Positions 14,827-23,605 of a DNA stretch of 64,000 bases are shown piece after piece; within the stretch, counting starts at the first letter, position 1, and each line of letters opens with the position of its first letter. The position numbers and the translations under genes were made by a program. Location of the stretch: positions 1 through 64,000 of the forward strand of contig CACYXR010000001.1 in assembly GCA_902778455.1 (NCBI GenBank), in the 5' to 3' direction. Origin of the DNA: an uncultured Selenomonadaceae bacterium (GTDB lineage Bacteria > Bacillota > Negativicutes > Selenomonadales > Selenomonadaceae). Under the pieces are notes generated by a model that did not search any database, was not told where the DNA came from, and saw only the letters and a list, made by a program, of their open reading frames with translations.

Positions 14827-17742
14827 CTAATTCATCGTTCCTCGAAGGAATTTTGCTTCGAACTCAGTGGGATGCAGCGGCGGAGAGAAATAATATCCCT
14901 GCACCAGATCGCAGCCCAGTTCTCTCAATATCTTAAGCTGTCCCTCTGTCTCCACGCCTTCAGCGATAGCCGGGATGTTCATGTTCTTAGCGATGCCGAG
15001 AATCAGGGCCACGAGCTGGACGTCCTTGTCGTCGCGCTCGATGTTCCGGACAAACGACCGGTCTACCTTCAGTACATCCACCGGCATGGCGGAGAGCATA
15101 TGAAGCGAAGAGTACCCGGTGCCGAAATCGTCCATTTCCACCTTGTATTCCTTTTGGCGCAAATGCTCCACGACCTGAATCACCTGATCCGCGTTTTCCG
15201 TGTACGCAGACTCCGTGATTTCCAGCTTCAGCGCATCATGGTCCAACCCATGCTGCAAAAGGATGCCGTCCAGCGTTTCCTCCAGCATCGAATCGAACAC
15301 GTCCACACGGGACAGATTGACGGAAATCGGGATGGTCACGCCGTACTCCGTCCGCCATCGGACAATCTTCCTTGCCGCCTTGGCCCAAACGTATTTATCC
15401 ACCTCCCCGATTTTCCCATTGCGTTCAAACAGCGGAATAAAAACATCCGGGGCGATCATGCCCAACTCCGGATGCTGCCATCGGATCAGTGCTTCCGCGC
15501 CTACGAGCTTCGGCGGCTCGACTTGAATATTGAACTTCGGCTGATAGTAAACCTCAAACTCATAGCTGTCCAACGCGCGGCGCAAATCGTTCAGCAGACG
15601 TTGTTCCAGCAGCTCCCGCTCGAGCACCTTCTTGTCGAATATAATCAGGTGGTTTTTGTAGTGCCCCCGAGCCATCGAGCAGGCCGTCCGCGCCCTGTCA
15701 AAAAGCTGCACCGGCTCCAAATCGGGCTGGAAGGGCATGACGCCCATGCGCAGGCGGATACTGGCGTTCGGCGCCAAAGCGTCAAGCGTGGTCTGCAAAC
15801 GGTCAAAAATGCCACGGTAATCATCCGTATGCCGGCAGTAAATATCGAAGCGATCCGCCCCAAACCGGCCCGCAATCCCGCCGAACTCATATGCAATCCC
15901 ACTGATCTTGTTTCCAAGGACGCGCAGGACCTGGTCGCCGAATTCCCTCCCGTTCAAAGCGTTCACGGTATGGAACTGCTCAATGTTCAGCACGATGGCG
16001 TCCATCGGCTTCTTTTTGCGCCCCCGGTATATACGGTTGGCATATTGGAAAAAGTAATCACGGTTATACAGCCCTGTCAGGGCGTCAATTTCCGTGGCGG
16101 AAATCAGCATCCTGGCCCGTTTCTCCGCCCGCATGCTCCGCGCCATCAGCATCAGGATCAGCAGCAGCACGGCGCAGGTTCCGGCCATCACAGACGTCAG
16201 ATTGTCCACGACAAAATCGGAAAGGGTACGTTTGGAGTCCTCGGCAACATAGTAGGACAATTCCGCGTTGACCGTAGAGGTCGGGACGAGACCGACAGCC
16301 TTGGACAGGATGGAATACAGCTCCGTTTCTCCTTTTTGCACCGCAAAGCAGTAGTCCAACCCGACGCCGGTGGCAAACGCCGTCAGGCGGTACCTCTCGC
16401 ACTGCTTGGAAATATTGTTGTATCGGTAGCTGGCGACCAGGACGCAGTCCGCCACGCCCTCGGCCACCGCCTTCATGCACTCCTCTGTATTTGTATAATA
16501 TACCTTCCGCCAGTTCGGATAATTATCAATCAGGAATGCTTCGTAATTCGGGTTTCCTTCCGTCACGGCCACGATCACATGTTCTTTGTTGGCGAAGATG
16601 CTTTTGTCCGCCTGACGCACGATCGCATAGATGTCCGTGCGGATCAGCGGCGGCGTCATGAAAATGTCCATCGTTTCGCCGTCAAAGCAGCCCAGGTTGG
16701 CCGGGAAAACGCAATCCACCTCTCCCCGCTTCAGCGCCTTCAAAGCCTCCGCCGAAGTTGGAAACGCCTTAGCTTCAAAGTCGATATGACTGTCCCTGAA
16801 GCAGCCGGAAGCGGCAGCCAGATAATCCTTCAAAGCGCCCGTAAGTTCCCCCGTCGCCGTATCCCTGGCGCAAAAAGCGAGATAATTGTCCTGATATCCC
16901 ACCCGGATAGCGCCATGGGCGGCAAGCCAGGATTCTTCCGCCGAGGACAGGAACGCGTTCGACCCGAAGCGCCGGACATGCTTTTCAAACATCCTTTGGT
17001 TATAATACGGGTTTTCATCCTGTATCCGTTTCATCGCCTTGTTCAAATCGTCCAGCAGATCGGGACGGCTCTTGCTGACGGCGAAGAAGAAATCGGAAGC
17101 GCCGATCTTGCACACCGGCATCAGTCGATCCGGATAGCCGTAAGCGTTCAGCGTGATATAGGCGTCCAGTTTTCCGGCGTCGAGCATATCCAGCGAATCG
17201 ACCTCCGTGACTGTGAGTTCCACGACCTCCGCCTGGACGCCGTTCTGCTCCGCCCACTGCCGAAAGATATCCGCCTGAATGCTGCCCTTGTTCACGCCGA
17301 TCCGTTTGCCGTTCAGGGACGACAAATCTTCCGGGTTGATTTCCCTGTTGCCAGGAGGTATGAAGATCGTGTATTCCTCCGTTCCCATCGGAATCTCCGG
17401 GAACAGCATTATCTCCGCGCGTTCCCCGGTATAGGAAACGTCGCTCAGTAAATCGATCTTGCCGTCAGCCAGCATTTGCATAAGCTCCGGCCAGCTTCCG
17501 CTCACATAGGTATACGTCCAGCCGGAATAGGCCGCCAGCTTTTGCTGATATTCATAAGCATAGCCGGATCGCCGCCCGAATTTGTCCGTTGAATTGAACG
17601 GCGATTCAAACCACCCGACGCGCACGTTTTTTCCCGCGCCGTGCGCCGTAACCGGCAGCGCAAGCGCGGCGGCAATAAAAAAGAAAAGCAGGAGCGCGGC
17701 AAACCGCCGCAAACGATACAACATCGTTACGCGTGGTTTCAT
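14827..17742 (-). CDS. c-di-GMP phosphodiesterase with tandem substrate-binding domains
   Basis: A 971-aa receptor. After a signal peptide (1-35) come two periplasmic SBP_bac_3 domains (about 38-265 and 280-505; GWFESPF ... YAYEYQQ and VGYQDNYLAFCA), a membrane segment (about 525-545), a degenerate GGDEF domain in which the motif reads GADRF (about 628), and an EAL domain with EALIRWQHP (EAL at about 750-752), NLSRVDVFD, MDDFGTGYSS and IAEGVETEGQ. The EAL catalytic residues appear complete, whereas the cyclase half should be inactive or only bind GTP. Ligands for the two amino-acid-type domains are unknown. It is the first gene of the three-gene leftward run and has an AGGAGG ribosome site. 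Confidence 0.92.
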   Translation of the reverse strand: MKPRVTMLYRLRRFAALLLFFFIAAALALPVTAHGAGKNVRVGWFESPFNSTDKFGRRSGYAYEYQQKLAAYSGWTYTYVSGSWPELMQMLADGKIDLLSDVSYTGERAEIMLFPEIPMGTEEYTIFIPPGNREINPEDLSSLNGKRIGVNKGSIQADIFRQWAEQNGVQAEVVELTVTEVDSLDMLDAGKLDAYITLNAYGYPDRLMPVCKIGASDFFFAVSKSRPDLLDDLNKAMKRIQDENPYYNQRMFEKHVRRFGSNAFLSSAEESWLAAHGAIRVGYQDNYLAFCARDTATGELTGALKDYLAAASGCFRDSHIDFEAKAFPTSAEALKALKRGEVDCVFPANLGCFDGETMDIFMTPPLIRTDIYAIVRQADKSIFANKEHVIVAVTEGNPNYEAFLIDNYPNWRKVYYTNTEECMKAVAEGVADCVLVASYRYNNISKQCERYRLTAFATGVGLDYCFAVQKGETELYSILSKAVGLVPTSTVNAELSYYVAEDSKRTLSDFVVDNLTSVMAGTCAVLLLILMLMARSMRAEKRARMLISATEIDALTGLYNRDYFFQYANRIYRGRKKKPMDAIVLNIEQFHTVNALNGREFGDQVLRVLGNKISGIAYEFGGIAGRFGADRFDIYCRHTDDYRGIFDRLQTTLDALAPNASIRLRMGVMPFQPDLEPVQLFDRARTACSMARGHYKNHLIIFDKKVLERELLEQRLLNDLRRALDSYEFEVYYQPKFNIQVEPPKLVGAEALIRWQHPELGMIAPDVFIPLFERNGKIGEVDKYVWAKAARKIVRWRTEYGVTIPISVNLSRVDVFDSMLEETLDGILLQHGLDHDALKLEITESAYTENADQVIQVVEHLRQKEYKVEMDDFGTGYSSLHMLSAMPVDVLKVDRSFVRNIERDDKDVQLVALILGIAKNMNIPAIAEGVETEGQLKILRELGCDLVQGYYFSPPLHPTEFEAKFLRGTMN

Positions 17743-17830
17743 CTCATTCGCCTCCTGCCGAATCCTTATATATTTCTATATCTAAGTATATCAAAGTTCA
17801 CCGAAGATTTCCAGCCATAAAACGCATATA

Positions 17831-17875
17831 AAAACAGGGGATGTATGCGTCGATGAAGACGATATATCCCCTGTT
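17831..17875 (-). terminator. Terminator after the alpha/beta hydrolase
   Basis: AACAGGGGAT (17833-17842) pairs with ATCCCCTGTT (17866-17875); on the minus strand the stem ends in TTTT. It separates this gene from the EAL gene. Confidence 0.7.
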
Positions 17876-17900
17876 CACATTTGTATTGCACTGTTTCTCT

Positions 17901-18794
17901 TTACTGAAGGAACAACTGCTCGATGACCGCCAGCGCGGCGTCGGCCATAGCCGCGCCGTCGTGCCCCACACCCGAGACCGTGGCGGCCTGCCAGTTGAAC
18001 AGCACGCCCATCGCGTCTGCTTTTTCCTGCGCGACTGCGAAAAACTTCTTGCCGCGCTCGAGACGGTTCATGCCCTGCGCGTCAGCCTCCGGCGTCTGGC
18101 GGAGGTTCTCCGTTCTCCTGGTATCGGCCTCGCCGAGCAGGATCACGACAGGCTTCGCGAAGGCCGCCGCCAGTTCCTCGTCCGAAATCGGTACGCCGTC
18201 CAATCCGTAAGGGAAGCGCGCGTTCTCGTCAGGCATCGTGTACCAGCCCGCGTTCGCCGGCATGATAAGATTCGCCTCTGTCGGGCCGCCGAAAAGCGCG
18301 TAGCGGTGAACCATCTGCGCCCCCGCGGAGTGGCCGAAGACGGCCACAGGACTCGACGCCGCGCCCATGCGCTCCTTGACGTCGCGAATCACGCGGTCGA
18401 CGACGGGGAACACCCACTCGGCCTTCGGCTGGAGATTGCCTTTTCCGTTCGTCTTGTCCATGAGGTTTCCGATGTTGTAATACCGGGAGCCCGGATATTT
18501 CGCGTCGGTGAACTCCGGGCAGACGATCAGCAGCCCGTCCTCGTCGGCGAAGCGTTCCCAGCTTGCGCGGTAATCGTCGGCGTTCCGGTTCATGCCGTGG
18601 AACACGAACACGATGGGACGCCCCGGCGCCCAGTTCGCCGCGCGATAACAATAAATCGCAATCGGAGCGGTCGTAGCCCCCGTCGGCTCCTCCATCTCAT
18701 AAATGGACTCGCCCACGGGAAGCTCCCGCGCGAAGGCGACGGATGCCGTCGCCAAAAGCAGCAGGGCAAACAACGTACAAAGTAATTTTTTCAA
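17901..18794 (-). CDS. Secreted alpha/beta hydrolase
   Basis: A 297-aa exported hydrolase of the dienelactone hydrolase/PHB-depolymerase-like type. The signal peptide is MKKLLCTLFA to SVAFA. The nucleophile elbow is GHSAG (Ser156), the oxyanion segment FVFHGMN (about 64-70), the acid is in LLGEADTR and the histidine in SGVGHDG near residue 280. The start is TTG 18794 with AAGGAG 9 bases upstream. The substrate is unknown; esterase or depolymerase are both possible. It is the last gene of a leftward group of exported proteins, from which a repeat (18810-18931) separates it. Confidence 0.85.
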   Translation of the reverse strand: MKKLLCTLFALLLLATASVAFARELPVGESIYEMEEPTGATTAPIAIYCYRAANWAPGRPIVFVFHGMNRNADDYRASWERFADEDGLLIVCPEFTDAKYPGSRYYNIGNLMDKTNGKGNLQPKAEWVFPVVDRVIRDVKERMGAASSPVAVFGHSAGAQMVHRYALFGGPTEANLIMPANAGWYTMPDENARFPYGLDGVPISDEELAAAFAKPVVILLGEADTRRTENLRQTPEADAQGMNRLERGKKFFAVAQEKADAMGVLFNWQAATVSGVGHDGAAMADAALAVIEQLFLQ

Positions 18795-18809
18795 AATGTA
18801 TGCTCCTTT

Positions 18810-18931
18810 CTTGCCTTCCCCTCGAGGGGAAGGTGGCAGCCCGCAGGGCTGACGGATGAGGTGTTACGAACGCTCGCCAGACACCTCACCCACCGCCTGC
18901 GGCGGTCCCCCTCCCCTCAAGGGGAGGGCTA
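18810..18931. repeat. CTTGCCTTCCCC repeat, copy b
   Basis: A 122-bp copy: CTTGCCTTCCCCTCGAGG at the left, GCAGGGCTGACGGATGAGGT inside, CACCTCACCCACCGCCTGCG, and CCTCAAGGGGAGGGCTAG at the right. It lies between the hydrolase and the next lipoprotein gene. Confidence 0.85.
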
Positions 18932-18957
18932 GGATGCACGGGTTTCTCGCGCTAAGT

Positions 18958-20676
18958 TTACTTTCCGCCCAATTCCGCCGGTCGCGGCGGGACAGGATTC
19001 TGCTCGTCCTTGAAGAGGCGAACGAAGGCCGCGCCTCCCCGATCGAAGTAGAAGGAACCGACGGCGATGGACAGGAGATGACGGCCCGAGATGTCATAGT
19101 AGTAAATCTCGTTGTCATTCCAGACCAGATCGAAATACTTGTCCCATACGCGCATATAGCCGGTGCCGTCCGGCTCCAGCACATACCAGAGGTCGACGCC
19201 GTACTTGCGGGCGTCCTCGCCGTAGGTGAAGCGCTCGTCGATGAGCTTTTGCAGCGCCTCGACGGTGGCGGCCTCCGCCGGACCTTTCGGAGCTTTTTCC
19301 CGTTCCTCCTTCGTCATCGGCATCTTCACGAAATCCTTATAGCCCTGGATTCGGTCGAGACGCCAGAATCCCGCTTTCGTGCGCGGCCCTTCGGGAATCC
19401 CGAAGCTCTTACGGCTGTTCGCGGGGCCGACGGCGATATGGCTGACGGGCGGCTTCTCGCCCTCGGCCAGCTCATATTCGAGGCAGAGGTCCGTCCGGAT
19501 TCCGCCGAACCAGCGCGGATACCATTTCACGGTCCTGCCGCTCACCTCGATGCGGCCGTACTTGATTTCCGTGCCGTAGCCGGGGCGCTCGATGTACCAA
19601 TACTCGGTCAGGCCGTCCCGATTGTCCCAATAGAAGAACATATCGTGCAGGAACGCGAAGGCAATATCCTTCTTCTGCTTGCGGTATTTATCGTCTTCGC
19701 CCAACGGGAAGAACCACTTGTCCTCGGTGTCGCCGCTGCGGACATAGCCGTAGCCGCCGCGCTCGCCGGTCGGCACCAGCACGATGAAATGGTCGGCGGG
19801 GTTCGTCGTCGGGTCGCCCGCGTCGGCCTTCGTCACCTTGCCTCCCTCAGTCCACTGCTTCAGGCGATAGACCTGTCCCGGAAGCTCCTTGCCGAGGTCG
19901 GGGCCGTCGATGATCGCGTTGGACGAGAACGCCGTGTCGCTGACCGAGCCGCCCAGCTGGAGCACCATGCCCGGAGACAGCGGCGACTTCGCCATGAAGT
20001 CGCTCTCGCGCTCGAAGACGTAAACCTCTTCGATGTTTCCGCGCATCTGCTGGCAGTAGATCAGGCGGTTTCCCTCGAGGCTGTAATGGCCGGACGTCTC
20101 ATGCGGAAAGGTCAGCGTGATCGTCCTGTCGTTCCATTTGATGGGCTTGACGTAGTTGTCGCCATCCACAGCGCCGTACTTGTCAAAGGTGCCCGTGCCG
20201 TCTTCCTTCAGCACCAGATGGTATCCGTTGGCGATGTGGCCGATCAGCATGCCCATGCCCGGATAGATATATTCCTGCACCTGCACCCAGCAGCCCGCAA
20301 CTTTTTTCATATCGATGGGGCCTTTCGCACTCTGCATTTCCGCGTCGCGGTAATGGTATTTCTTATTGTGGTACTGATTGTCATAGCTGGCGTGCTTTAA
20401 TTCCTTCGGCAGCTTCACGTTATCGGGGTGGTTCGGCTGCTCGGTCTGCATGATGTCGCCGAGCCGCAGGAACGCTTCGGAAAACGTGCCGTTCCGCTTC
20501 AACGTTTCCTGCCAGGCTGCGTCCACCGGCTCCTTGTCCGGCGTGCCGCGCGACGCCTGCACCGACGATTTCCCGCTGCCGCCCGAAGACGCCCCGCCGC
20601 CTCCGCCGCACCCGGCCAGCGGCACCAGGAGCAGCGCCGCCAAAGCCGCGCCCAAAAGCTTCTTCTTGAAATCCAT
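18958..20676 (-). CDS. Lipoprotein of unknown function
   Basis: A 572-aa lipoprotein. The lipobox is PLAGC (Cys23), followed by a poly-Gly/Ser linker. The mature part has repeated short motifs of extracellular beta-rich proteins: GCWVQVQEYIYPGMGMLIG, LVLKEDGTGTFDKYG, YVLEPDGTGYMRVWD and HYSLEGNRLIYC; the EDGTG/PDGTG pair suggests an internal duplication of a lipocalin-like or META-like fold. ATG 20676 has AGGAGGG 6 bases upstream. It belongs to the leftward exported-protein group. I do not recognise a function. Confidence 0.8.
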   Translation of the reverse strand: MDFKKKLLGAALAALLLVPLAGCGGGGGASSGGSGKSSVQASRGTPDKEPVDAAWQETLKRNGTFSEAFLRLGDIMQTEQPNHPDNVKLPKELKHASYDNQYHNKKYHYRDAEMQSAKGPIDMKKVAGCWVQVQEYIYPGMGMLIGHIANGYHLVLKEDGTGTFDKYGAVDGDNYVKPIKWNDRTITLTFPHETSGHYSLEGNRLIYCQQMRGNIEEVYVFERESDFMAKSPLSPGMVLQLGGSVSDTAFSSNAIIDGPDLGKELPGQVYRLKQWTEGGKVTKADAGDPTTNPADHFIVLVPTGERGGYGYVRSGDTEDKWFFPLGEDDKYRKQKKDIAFAFLHDMFFYWDNRDGLTEYWYIERPGYGTEIKYGRIEVSGRTVKWYPRWFGGIRTDLCLEYELAEGEKPPVSHIAVGPANSRKSFGIPEGPRTKAGFWRLDRIQGYKDFVKMPMTKEEREKAPKGPAEAATVEALQKLIDERFTYGEDARKYGVDLWYVLEPDGTGYMRVWDKYFDLVWNDNEIYYYDISGRHLLSIAVGSFYFDRGGAAFVRLFKDEQNPVPPRPAELGGK

Positions 20677-20694
20677 TGGCAACCCTCCTTACTA

Positions 20695-21402
20695 TTATTC
20701 CACTTTCTCAAACACCAATTTCGGGGATTCCGCGTCGTATACCGGGATCTCGGTATGGAGCTTTCCGTCCCGATAGTCGAAGGTCGTGAACCCCCTGAAA
20801 TAGTCCACCGCGGGATTCTTGGGGCGGATTTTGAACTTGTCCGGGTCGTTTTCCCAGTTCTCGTGAATCACGGCAAATTCCACCGGGCCTTCCCATTCGT
20901 ACTTCGCAAACCGCCAGGAAATCTTTTCGCCCTCGATTTTCAGCGTGTACTCCATCCTGTCCTTCGTCTTCCAGATGCCTTCGATGCGCGGCAGTTCTTT
21001 CTCCGTGACCACCGTTACATTTCCGTAACGGCTTTCTGTCGTCGGCGAAAGGACCTCGGACTTCTCCCCTGCGATGTCGAAAACCTTGACAAAATGCATC
21101 TGGCCGTCCTCGACCCAAAGGCCCGTGATCTGCGCGTAGTCCTTCTGATCCCCGCGCTCCCTGAGACCCGTCTTTTCGAGATGCAGCACCGTCTTCCCGT
21201 CCTCTTCCGTGACGGTGAACGTCGTTTCCAGCTGGGGGCGGTTCATCCAAAGAATCAACATGTGATTGCCGTCGATCTCGATGCGCGTGCCGTAGTCGCG
21301 GGGTTTCCACGCGCCGTCGAGGGACGCGCCGCCCGCGAAAGCAGTCGAAAAAGCGCCGAGAAGAAAAAGCGAAATGAGAGAAAGCATCGCCGCTGTTTTC
21401 AT
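20695..21402 (-). CDS. Secreted protein, paralogue of 12403-13161
   Basis: A 235-aa protein with a signal peptide (MKTAAMLSLISLFLLGAFST, cleavage near AFAGG). The mature sequence shares the block order of the protein at 12403-13161 (DGAWKPRDYGTRIEI, LETTFTV, LSPTTESRYGN, PRIEGIWKTKD, LVFEKVE). Here there is no cysteine at the cleavage site, so this copy should be released rather than lipidated. Function unknown. It is followed 18 bases later by the lipoprotein at 20676. Confidence 0.8.
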   Translation of the reverse strand: MKTAAMLSLISLFLLGAFSTAFAGGASLDGAWKPRDYGTRIEIDGNHMLILWMNRPQLETTFTVTEEDGKTVLHLEKTGLRERGDQKDYAQITGLWVEDGQMHFVKVFDIAGEKSEVLSPTTESRYGNVTVVTEKELPRIEGIWKTKDRMEYTLKIEGEKISWRFAKYEWEGPVEFAVIHENWENDPDKFKIRPKNPAVDYFRGFTTFDYRDGKLHTEIPVYDAESPKLVFEKVE

Positions 21403-21426
21403 CGGTGCACTCCTTTCATAATACTA

Positions 21427-21456
21427 AGGGCGGGCAACAAAGGTGCTACCCGCCCT
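21427..21456. terminator. Hairpin between lipoprotein genes
   Basis: AGGGCGGG (21427-21434) pairs with CCCGCCCT (21449-21456). The T-run (TTTTTT) lies on the plus side, so termination of leftward transcription is uncertain; it may attenuate the downstream pair. Confidence 0.45.
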
Positions 21457-21464
21457 ATACTTTT

Positions 21465-22427
21465 TTAGAAGTCGATACGATACAGTTTTTTCGCGCTCTC
21501 GTCGTACGCAATAATGCTGTTGCCCTTGACCGTGGCGAGAGCGAAGACGCCGAAGGTGATTTTCCCTTCGCCCAGCTTTTTGCCGGACTTCTTCTCAAAT
21601 ACGCGGAAATTGCCGTCGGGATCGGCGAAAATCACATACTTGTCCGTGACGCAGAAGCCCTTGCGGCTGCCCTCCATGCCTTCATAACGGCGAAGCTCCT
21701 TGCCCTTCTTGTCGAAAGCGACGAGCACGGGAACCCTCTTGTTCTGGCCGGGCTTCTGGAGAACCGTGCGCACAAAGATCTCGTCCTTGTCGGAAGCCAC
21801 CGGGAAGAATTGCGCGCCCTTGAAGTCCGGGCTCGTCTTGGTCAGATCCTGGACGATCTCCTGCACATCCTTGAAGGACGCGTCCTTCAGCTTGCCCATC
21901 TTCAAGGTCTTGCCGTTCAGGAAATAGAATTCTTCACGCCCGGAGATGCCGCCGCCGACCTTCGTGAGGAGCTGTCCCGGCCACTTGCCGCCGGTCTTTG
22001 TCGATTTGCCGTCATAGACGACCAGCGCGTCTTTCGGACCTTTCCAAAGCACCACTTTGTCGTTCATGGCGATCGTATGGTTGTCGTCCGTCTCCCCAAG
22101 GTCGGCGAAGTCGGAAATCGTCTCGCCCTTCATCGTGACCCTGCCCATGTGGGGCGGCTTGCGTCCGCACTGGAAATAGACGTCGTTGCCGAGCACGCCG
22201 AGCTCCCATGTGTTGATGTTGTTTCGAAGGTCGACGCCTGCCAGCTCGTAGACCTTTGCCTCATGCGAGCCGAATTTAAAGGTCATCGTCGGTGCGGTCT
22301 TCGGCGTCTCGACTTTCGGCGCGCCGCTGCCGCCGCTGTTCCCTCCGCCTCCGCCGCAGCCGGCCAGCAGGGATACCGCCAAAAGTCCGGCAGCCGCCGC
22401 GCTCAAGAGTTTTCCTTTCAGGTTCAT
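21465..22427 (-). CDS. Lipoprotein, paralogue of 22451-23470
   Basis: A 320-aa lipoprotein (LLAGC lipobox, Cys24, then poly-Gly). With its upstream neighbour it shares PTMTFKFG..EAKVYEL.GVDL, KVVLW, AFDKKGKELRRYEG, FRVFEKKSGKKLGE and a C-terminal KKLYRIDF. The spaced short strand motifs suggest a beta-propeller. The start could be ATG 22427 or TTG 22430 (GGAGG is 13 or 10 bases away). No enzymatic residues are visible. Probably co-transcribed with the paralogue, 23 bases upstream. Confidence 0.8.
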   Translation of the reverse strand: MNLKGKLLSAAAAGLLAVSLLAGCGGGGGNSGGSGAPKVETPKTAPTMTFKFGSHEAKVYELAGVDLRNNINTWELGVLGNDVYFQCGRKPPHMGRVTMKGETISDFADLGETDDNHTIAMNDKVVLWKGPKDALVVYDGKSTKTGGKWPGQLLTKVGGGISGREEFYFLNGKTLKMGKLKDASFKDVQEIVQDLTKTSPDFKGAQFFPVASDKDEIFVRTVLQKPGQNKRVPVLVAFDKKGKELRRYEGMEGSRKGFCVTDKYVIFADPDGNFRVFEKKSGKKLGEGKITFGVFALATVKGNSIIAYDESAKKLYRIDF

Positions 22428-22450
22428 CAAGAGATTTCGCCTCCCATTCC

Positions 22451-23470
22451 TCAGAAATCGATGCGATACAGCTTCTTCGCACGGTCGTCATAGACAATCA
22501 CGTCGTTGCCTGTCTTCGTCCAAAGCACGAAGGGGCGCATCTCGATCTTCGCCTCACCCAGAAGCTTGGCGGTCTTCCTGTCGTAAACGCGGAAGTCGCC
22601 CTTCGAGCCGGAATGGATGACATAATTTTCTGTGACGGCCCAGCCGCGCGGCAGATCCTTCACGCCCTCATAGCGGCGAAGCTCCTTGCCGTTCTTATCG
22701 AAAGCGATGAGCATCGGCGTATCGTCCTTCTCGCCGTCCTTCTTCGGCAGGAAATAGCGGATATAAATCTCGCCGTCTTTGACGCAGACGGACTTGAAGG
22801 ACACGCGCCCAAATTCCGGATCGATTTTCTGGTAGTCCTCGATCAGCTTCTTGCCAATCTTCCATTCCCCGTTTTCGAGTGTCTGCTCCCGCAGCTCATG
22901 CCCCCAGAGTACATAGAAATTGTCGGAGTCCGGGTCGCCTGACGGGGAACCTGACCACTTGCCGGCAACTTTTGGCTCCTTGCCGTCATAAATCACCAGT
23001 TTGTCCTTCTCGGTGGCTTTGCGGTTGGACTGCCAAAGAACGATCTTGCCGTTCGTCGTCATCTCGTGGATATCTCCGCTGGGGCCGAGGTCGACGAGAT
23101 TGGAAATCGTCTCGTTCTTCAGGGTGACCTTGTTCACATGCTGCAATTGATCTTCATAATACTTGGTATCGGTGTGGAAGAAGATATCGTCGCCCAGCAT
23201 CACGATCTTGTTCGTGCGGATGATCTTCTTGAGATCGACGCCCGTCAACTCGTAGACCTTCGCCTCGGTCTCGCCGAATTTGAAGGTCATGGTCGGAGGT
23301 GTCGAGACCGGCGCCCGGGCGGGAGTCTCGATTTTCGGCGGATTGTTCGCCGCTCCGCTTCCGCTGCCGCCGCTCGGCTTGCCGCCGCCGCAGCCCGTGA
23401 TGAGAGCCGCCGAGACAAGGCCGGTCAAAAGCCCTGCCGTGATCCGTTTTGCCAAGGTACGTTTCTGCAT
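22451..23470 (-). CDS. Lipoprotein, paralogue of 21465-22427
   Basis: A 339-aa lipoprotein. ATG 23470 is chosen because AGGAGAGG lies 8 bases upstream and the signal sequence (MQKRTLAKRITAGLLTGLVS, lipobox LITGC, Cys27) starts there. A Gly/Ser/Asn/Pro linker follows. The mature part is the same presumed propeller as the next gene (FKFGETEAKVYELTGVDL, AFDKNGKELRRYEGVKD, KKLYRIDF). The pair is a tandem duplication. It is the first gene of the leftward lipoprotein group. Confidence 0.82.
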   Translation of the reverse strand: MQKRTLAKRITAGLLTGLVSAALITGCGGGKPSGGSGSGAANNPPKIETPARAPVSTPPTMTFKFGETEAKVYELTGVDLKKIIRTNKIVMLGDDIFFHTDTKYYEDQLQHVNKVTLKNETISNLVDLGPSGDIHEMTTNGKIVLWQSNRKATEKDKLVIYDGKEPKVAGKWSGSPSGDPDSDNFYVLWGHELREQTLENGEWKIGKKLIEDYQKIDPEFGRVSFKSVCVKDGEIYIRYFLPKKDGEKDDTPMLIAFDKNGKELRRYEGVKDLPRGWAVTENYVIHSGSKGDFRVYDRKTAKLLGEAKIEMRPFVLWTKTGNDVIVYDDRAKKLYRIDF

Positions 23471-23520
23471 GAAAAATCCTCTCCTTTTCCTTATATAATT
23501 TTCCCTGCTAAACCGAAAAC

Positions 23521-23600
23521 TGACAGATGAGGTCTTTTGCCCTTGCTGAAAACCTCCCCACCGTTTACGGCAGTCTTCCTTCCCAAAACGGGAGGGCAAG
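23521..23600. repeat. CTTGCCTTCCCC repeat, partial copy c
   Basis: About 80 bases, TGACAGATGAGGTCTT through ACCTCCCCACCG to CGGGAGGGCAAG. Only the right-hand half resembles the family, and it is more diverged than the other copies. Confidence 0.6.
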
Positions 23601-23605
23601 ATTTC

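Noticed and set aside
14872-17451. 859-codon open frame on the plus strand
   Set aside because: It is antisense to the EAL-domain gene, has no ribosome site, and its translation is rich in His, Arg and Gln like other shadow frames in this high-GC sequence.
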